Translations under genes and position numbers: made by a program
The notes under the pieces: generated by a model
Database searches by the model: none
Told to the model about the DNA's origin: nothing
The model's input: only the letters and a program-made list of their open reading frames with translations
Shown: piece by piece, positions 60,921 through 64,000 of the stretch
Numbering within the stretch: position 1 is the stretch's first letter
Layout: every line of letters begins with the position of its first letter
NCBI GenBank assembly: GCA_013397435.1
Contig: VZRG01000783.1
Location: 262,726 to 326,725, forward strand
Length of the DNA stretch: 64,000 nt
Direction: 5' to 3'
Source of the DNA: Erythrocercus mccallii
Taxonomy: Eukaryota; Chordata; Aves; Passeriformes; Dicruridae

Positions 60921-61200
60921 CGTGCCGAGCCGTGCCCGCCAGCCTTCCTCGCCTCTCTGCTCCTCTCCGCTGGCCCGGGTGCAGCCACCGTCAGCAGGGC
61001 TTGTCCCGTCCCGTCCCCACCCGCGTTTCCTCCTCCCCTTCCCCCAGAGCCGCGAGCAGGCGCCGCGGGGGTTGCTCGGGAGGGCGCTGCGCTGGCCCCG
61101 GCCGGGCCCTGTCCCGGAGCCGCCTCGGCCGCTGCCCCGGAGCCAGCGGCTCCCGGCAGCGGTGCCGGGACGGGACGGGAAGGGAAGGGGGGAATGCCCG
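60921..61200 (-). other. LITAF: Predicted LITAF non-coding exon 1
   Basis: The donor GGCACG|GTAAGG at 60921/60920 on the LITAF strand is strong, and the exon just upstream has no ATG. The transcription start cannot be fixed from sequence; the right boundary is a rough limit set by the CpG island. Confidence 0.6.
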
Positions 61201-61283
61201 TGGAAGTACAGGCACTCCTGAGGCATTTCGCAGTCACGGCGATCGGGAACTCCGCGGCTTTGGCCAAGAGCTCACTCATATGA

Positions 61284-63145
61284 AACCAGTAATCTTCAAC
61301 TTTCCCGTCAGCAGCGCAGCCAAGCACCATGTTCTGTAACACTGCAGGGAAATCACTCCTCTAATTCTACAGTACCCCCATGTTACCAGATCAGGTATTT
61401 CAGACAACATAAAAGAACACATAAAACTGATCAACAAAACTTTCAAGTTCAAGATTCAATGATTTTAGGTAGTGCTTTTACAAGCAATTGAATTGGATTC
61501 AGTCTTTGGAAAACACAAGAATGTGTCACTCCTTCCTCTATCCAGCTCCAAGATGACACAAAAGTAAATTGTGGCCAGATCCCTAAACGGGCTTCAAAAG
61601 GGACTGCTTCTCACGCTGGTTTGTATGAATCTACCTTAGACTGAAGGGACTCGATAAACCCTGCTGGTTATCAGCAGGGACAGTTCATAAGGCCTTTTGG
61701 CTGAAAGCATCCAAAATCTGTTCAAGTCCTGTTTTTATATTTAAACCTTTTCTTGAACCTTGCCCTAAAGAACAAGCATAAAGCTTCAATTCAAGCCCAT
61801 CCTGGAGCAAGGAGTCAGGTGTTATAGGATGAAAGGAGCTCTTACCCAAAGTGATGATAAACCTAACATAAAGCTCTGCAGTCACAGTAATCTACTCAAT
61901 CACCTGCAAGTATGGGTGCTTAGGGATGTCATCAGATGTTGAGAGTATTGAGGGCATGAATACTCCAGTCCCCCAATTTGGGGAGAACAGAGAGAGGAGT
62001 GTGGCATGTGATTCATCAGCACTGATATTAGAACTAGACTTAGAGGTGAATAAATTTACACCATTATCAAGAAATCACATTATGTTATTTTTGCCAGGAG
62101 CAGCACATGAGTAATTTGGGCTTTGGTGCCCTGGATTAACTAAAATTGGAATAATTGTTCTCTTACTAACTAAATCCCCTTCCCCAGGTGGCTATGAGCA
62201 GCTTAGGAGCCACAGAAGAGAGGAGCCATGACTGAACACATCTCCCAGGGTGAAATCAGGCATGACCTTCAATTGAAAGCCTTCTTACTCCAGCTGCCAT
62301 GCTCTCTCACTGTTGTGTTTTGCATCTAGCTCGTGCTCCTCCTTGGGGACCCCAGTAACATTTCTCCTTTTTGCCCTATTGCTGGTACATGACTATATTT
62401 CCTCTCACTATCCATCCTCCTTCTCAGCCTGCTCACCATTTGCTAATTCTGCCTTTCCAGTCCTTTTGATGGATGACACTGGGTGGAAGAAGCATCAGCT
62501 TTAGCCAGTCTGTAGCTGACCTGGTCACCACAGCACCTGTGAGGATGTGGAAAATTACACAGAAGTCACAATTAATGGAATGTTGTGTAGTGGTCAGTGG
62601 AACAAATCAGCCCAATCCCCTCAATGGGCTCTGTGGCCACCTAAAGTAACAAATTGTAACACTTCTGAGAAATATATTTATCCTTGACACTTGTACCATC
62701 TTGATCCAAGCGTGCACCTTAGGCAGAGTTAACCTGTCCATCAGTCACCATAAAAAGCAATGCCCTTAATATTACATTGGGGTATTAAAGACTTTCTTTC
62801 CTGATTCTCAGTGAAAAATTCACAATTTTCTTGTGGAAAATTGGCAGGTTTGCTATGGAGAATTGATGAGGTTGGTTGAGCAAGGACATGAGTTGAGGTG
62901 CTTGCTTATATTACACCTGACTTGAGTGAGGCTTAAGCACTGCATGGTGTCAGGGGTAAAGTGTAGGGCTCCTAGCCCAGTGTCTCAGTGAAGTAGAGAG
63001 TGTGCTCACTCATTGGTATGGAGACAGGGCCTCAGATCCCTTATCCACACACAGCGGGCCTTAGTAGAAGTAGAAATATGATCCTGTGAGGAGATGTGTG
63101 GCCAGCAGGCCAAGGAAGGGGATTCTGTCTCTCTGCTCCACTCTC
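61284..63145. other. Upstream of LITAF, no gene seen
   Basis: Ordinary non-coding sequence. Open frames are under 70 codons with no family signature, and I see no tRNA or structured RNA. Confidence 0.6.
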
Positions 63146-63678
63146 ATGAAACTCCAGCTGCAGGGCTGCATCCAGGTCTGTGGCCCACAATGTAACAAGG
63201 GCATGGAGCTGCTGAAGCAAGTCCAGAGGTGGCCATGAAGATGAGCCAAGGGCTGCAGCACCTCTGCTATGGAGACAGGCTGGGAGAGCTGGAGTTGTTC
63301 AGCCTGGAGGAGAGAAGGCTCCAGAGTGACCTTTCAAGTTCCTTTCAGAACTTGAAGGGGGCCTATAAAAAAATTGGAGACAAACTTTAGCAGGGCCTGT
63401 TGCAACAGGAAAAGATATGATGGTTTTAAACTGAAGAGGGGTCAATTTAGATTAGATTAGATATAATAAAAGGAGGCTTTTACACTGTGTGGTAAACTAT
63501 TGTCACAATTTGCCCAGAGAGGTGGTGGATGCCCCTGGAAACATTCAAGGTCAGGTTGGACAGGGCTCTGAGCAACCTGGTCTACTGGAATGTGTCTCTG
63601 CTCATTGCAGGGGCCTTGGATGAAGTGATATTTAAAGGTCCCTTCCAACCCACACTGTTCTATGATTCTGTGATGATA
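63146..63678 (+). mobile_element. CR1 LINE 3' fragment
   Basis: Contains CTGGAGGAGAGAAGGCTCCA, CCCAGAGAGGTGGTGGATGC, ACATTCAAGGTCAGGTTGGA and the tail TTCTATGATTCTGTGATGAT. It has small indels against typical CR1 and no intact frame. Confidence 0.94.
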
Positions 63679-64000
63679 ATGTGCAATTGTAAAACGTTGA
63701 TGGGAGTAAAGACAATCAAGCAAAGGTCAGATGGCCTTTACTGCTGCCTCAGCAGAGTGGAGGAGGAAGCAATACTGAAGAATCATAGTTCTATTCTGCC
63801 TTTGATTCAACCATTAATTCTAACTCAGCCTGACCAAAGGTGACCAAAGGTAACCAAAACCCTCACTATCCCTCATTTACATATGAAACACGCACCAACA
63901 TGCAACTGAGAAAGTGCCTTCCTCCTCACTATCTAATATGGAAGTGTCAGGTAACCTCCATTTATCTGAAAATATAAAATTGATATTTGGAATCCTCCAT

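Larger units (their letters stand above)
60470..61270 (-). promoter_or_regulatory. LITAF: CpG island, predicted LITAF promoter
   Basis: About 800 bp of very high G+C with dense CG dinucleotides, starting and ending sharply. It covers the predicted non-coding first exon of LITAF. Long open frames here on both strands are a by-product of the low stop-codon frequency in GC-rich DNA. Confidence 0.85.

Noticed and set aside
60345..61283. 312-codon plus-strand open frame
   Set aside because: It lies across the CpG island. GC-rich DNA has few stops, several overlapping frames on both strands are equally long, the composition is Pro/Ala/Arg/Gly only, and no family motif is present.
1..64000. CRISPR arrays, bacterial operons, tRNA and rRNA genes
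   Set aside because: Nothing of the kind is seen; the spliced genes and the CR1 and LTR elements mark this as vertebrate nuclear DNA.

Overview
The window is vertebrate nuclear DNA, almost certainly from a bird, perhaps a passerine. It has single-family CR1 LINE tails ending in the ATTCTATGATTCT-type 3' end, a solo LTR of a familiar avian endogenous retrovirus type, short introns, and an AT-rich background broken by two CpG-rich blocks. The species cannot be named from sequence alone.

Minus strand, 639-48966: one very large gene fills three quarters of the window. I rebuilt 48 coding exons by hand from splice sites and reading phase. They run from a signal-peptide exon (48906-48966) down to 639-805, giving 8139 nt (2713 codons) with no internal stop; only one junction region (exon 29) is uncertain. 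The 3' end lies outside the window. The protein is an apolipoprotein B / apolipophorin / vitellogenin-type large lipid transfer protein (LLTP). It has a signal peptide, a Vitellogenin_N beta-barrel and alpha-helical lipovitellin-like region (about residues 21-640), open beta-sheet regions equivalent to DUF1943/DUF1081 of apoB (about 800-1250), then a long beta-rich part with a recurring His-x-[Leu/Ile]...Pro motif. Three neighbouring single-exon repeats of 117, 119 and 117 residues (exons 40-42) stand out. It is built of about 48 small exons, averaging 170 nt, unlike vertebrate APOB with its giant exon 26. I read it as a separate, poorly characterised vertebrate LLTP paralogue rather than APOB itself, and I give no symbol.

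48967-55836 is intergenic. It holds the upstream flank of the LLTP gene, a GC-rich island with a 30-bp minisatellite (50551-50700), a CR1 tail directly after it, and another CR1 tail near 54.5 kb.

Minus strand, 55837-about 61.2 kb: LITAF, complete, with three coding exons (149 aa) and a predicted non-coding first exon inside a strong CpG island (60.47-61.27 kb). Its first intron carries the solo LTR (58735-about 59128). From 61.3 to 64.0 kb I see only non-coding sequence and a CR1 element.

The two genes are both on the minus strand, LITAF upstream of the LLTP gene. LITAF is a late endosome/lysosome membrane adaptor and the LLTP a predicted secreted lipid carrier; nothing in the sequence shows that they work together.
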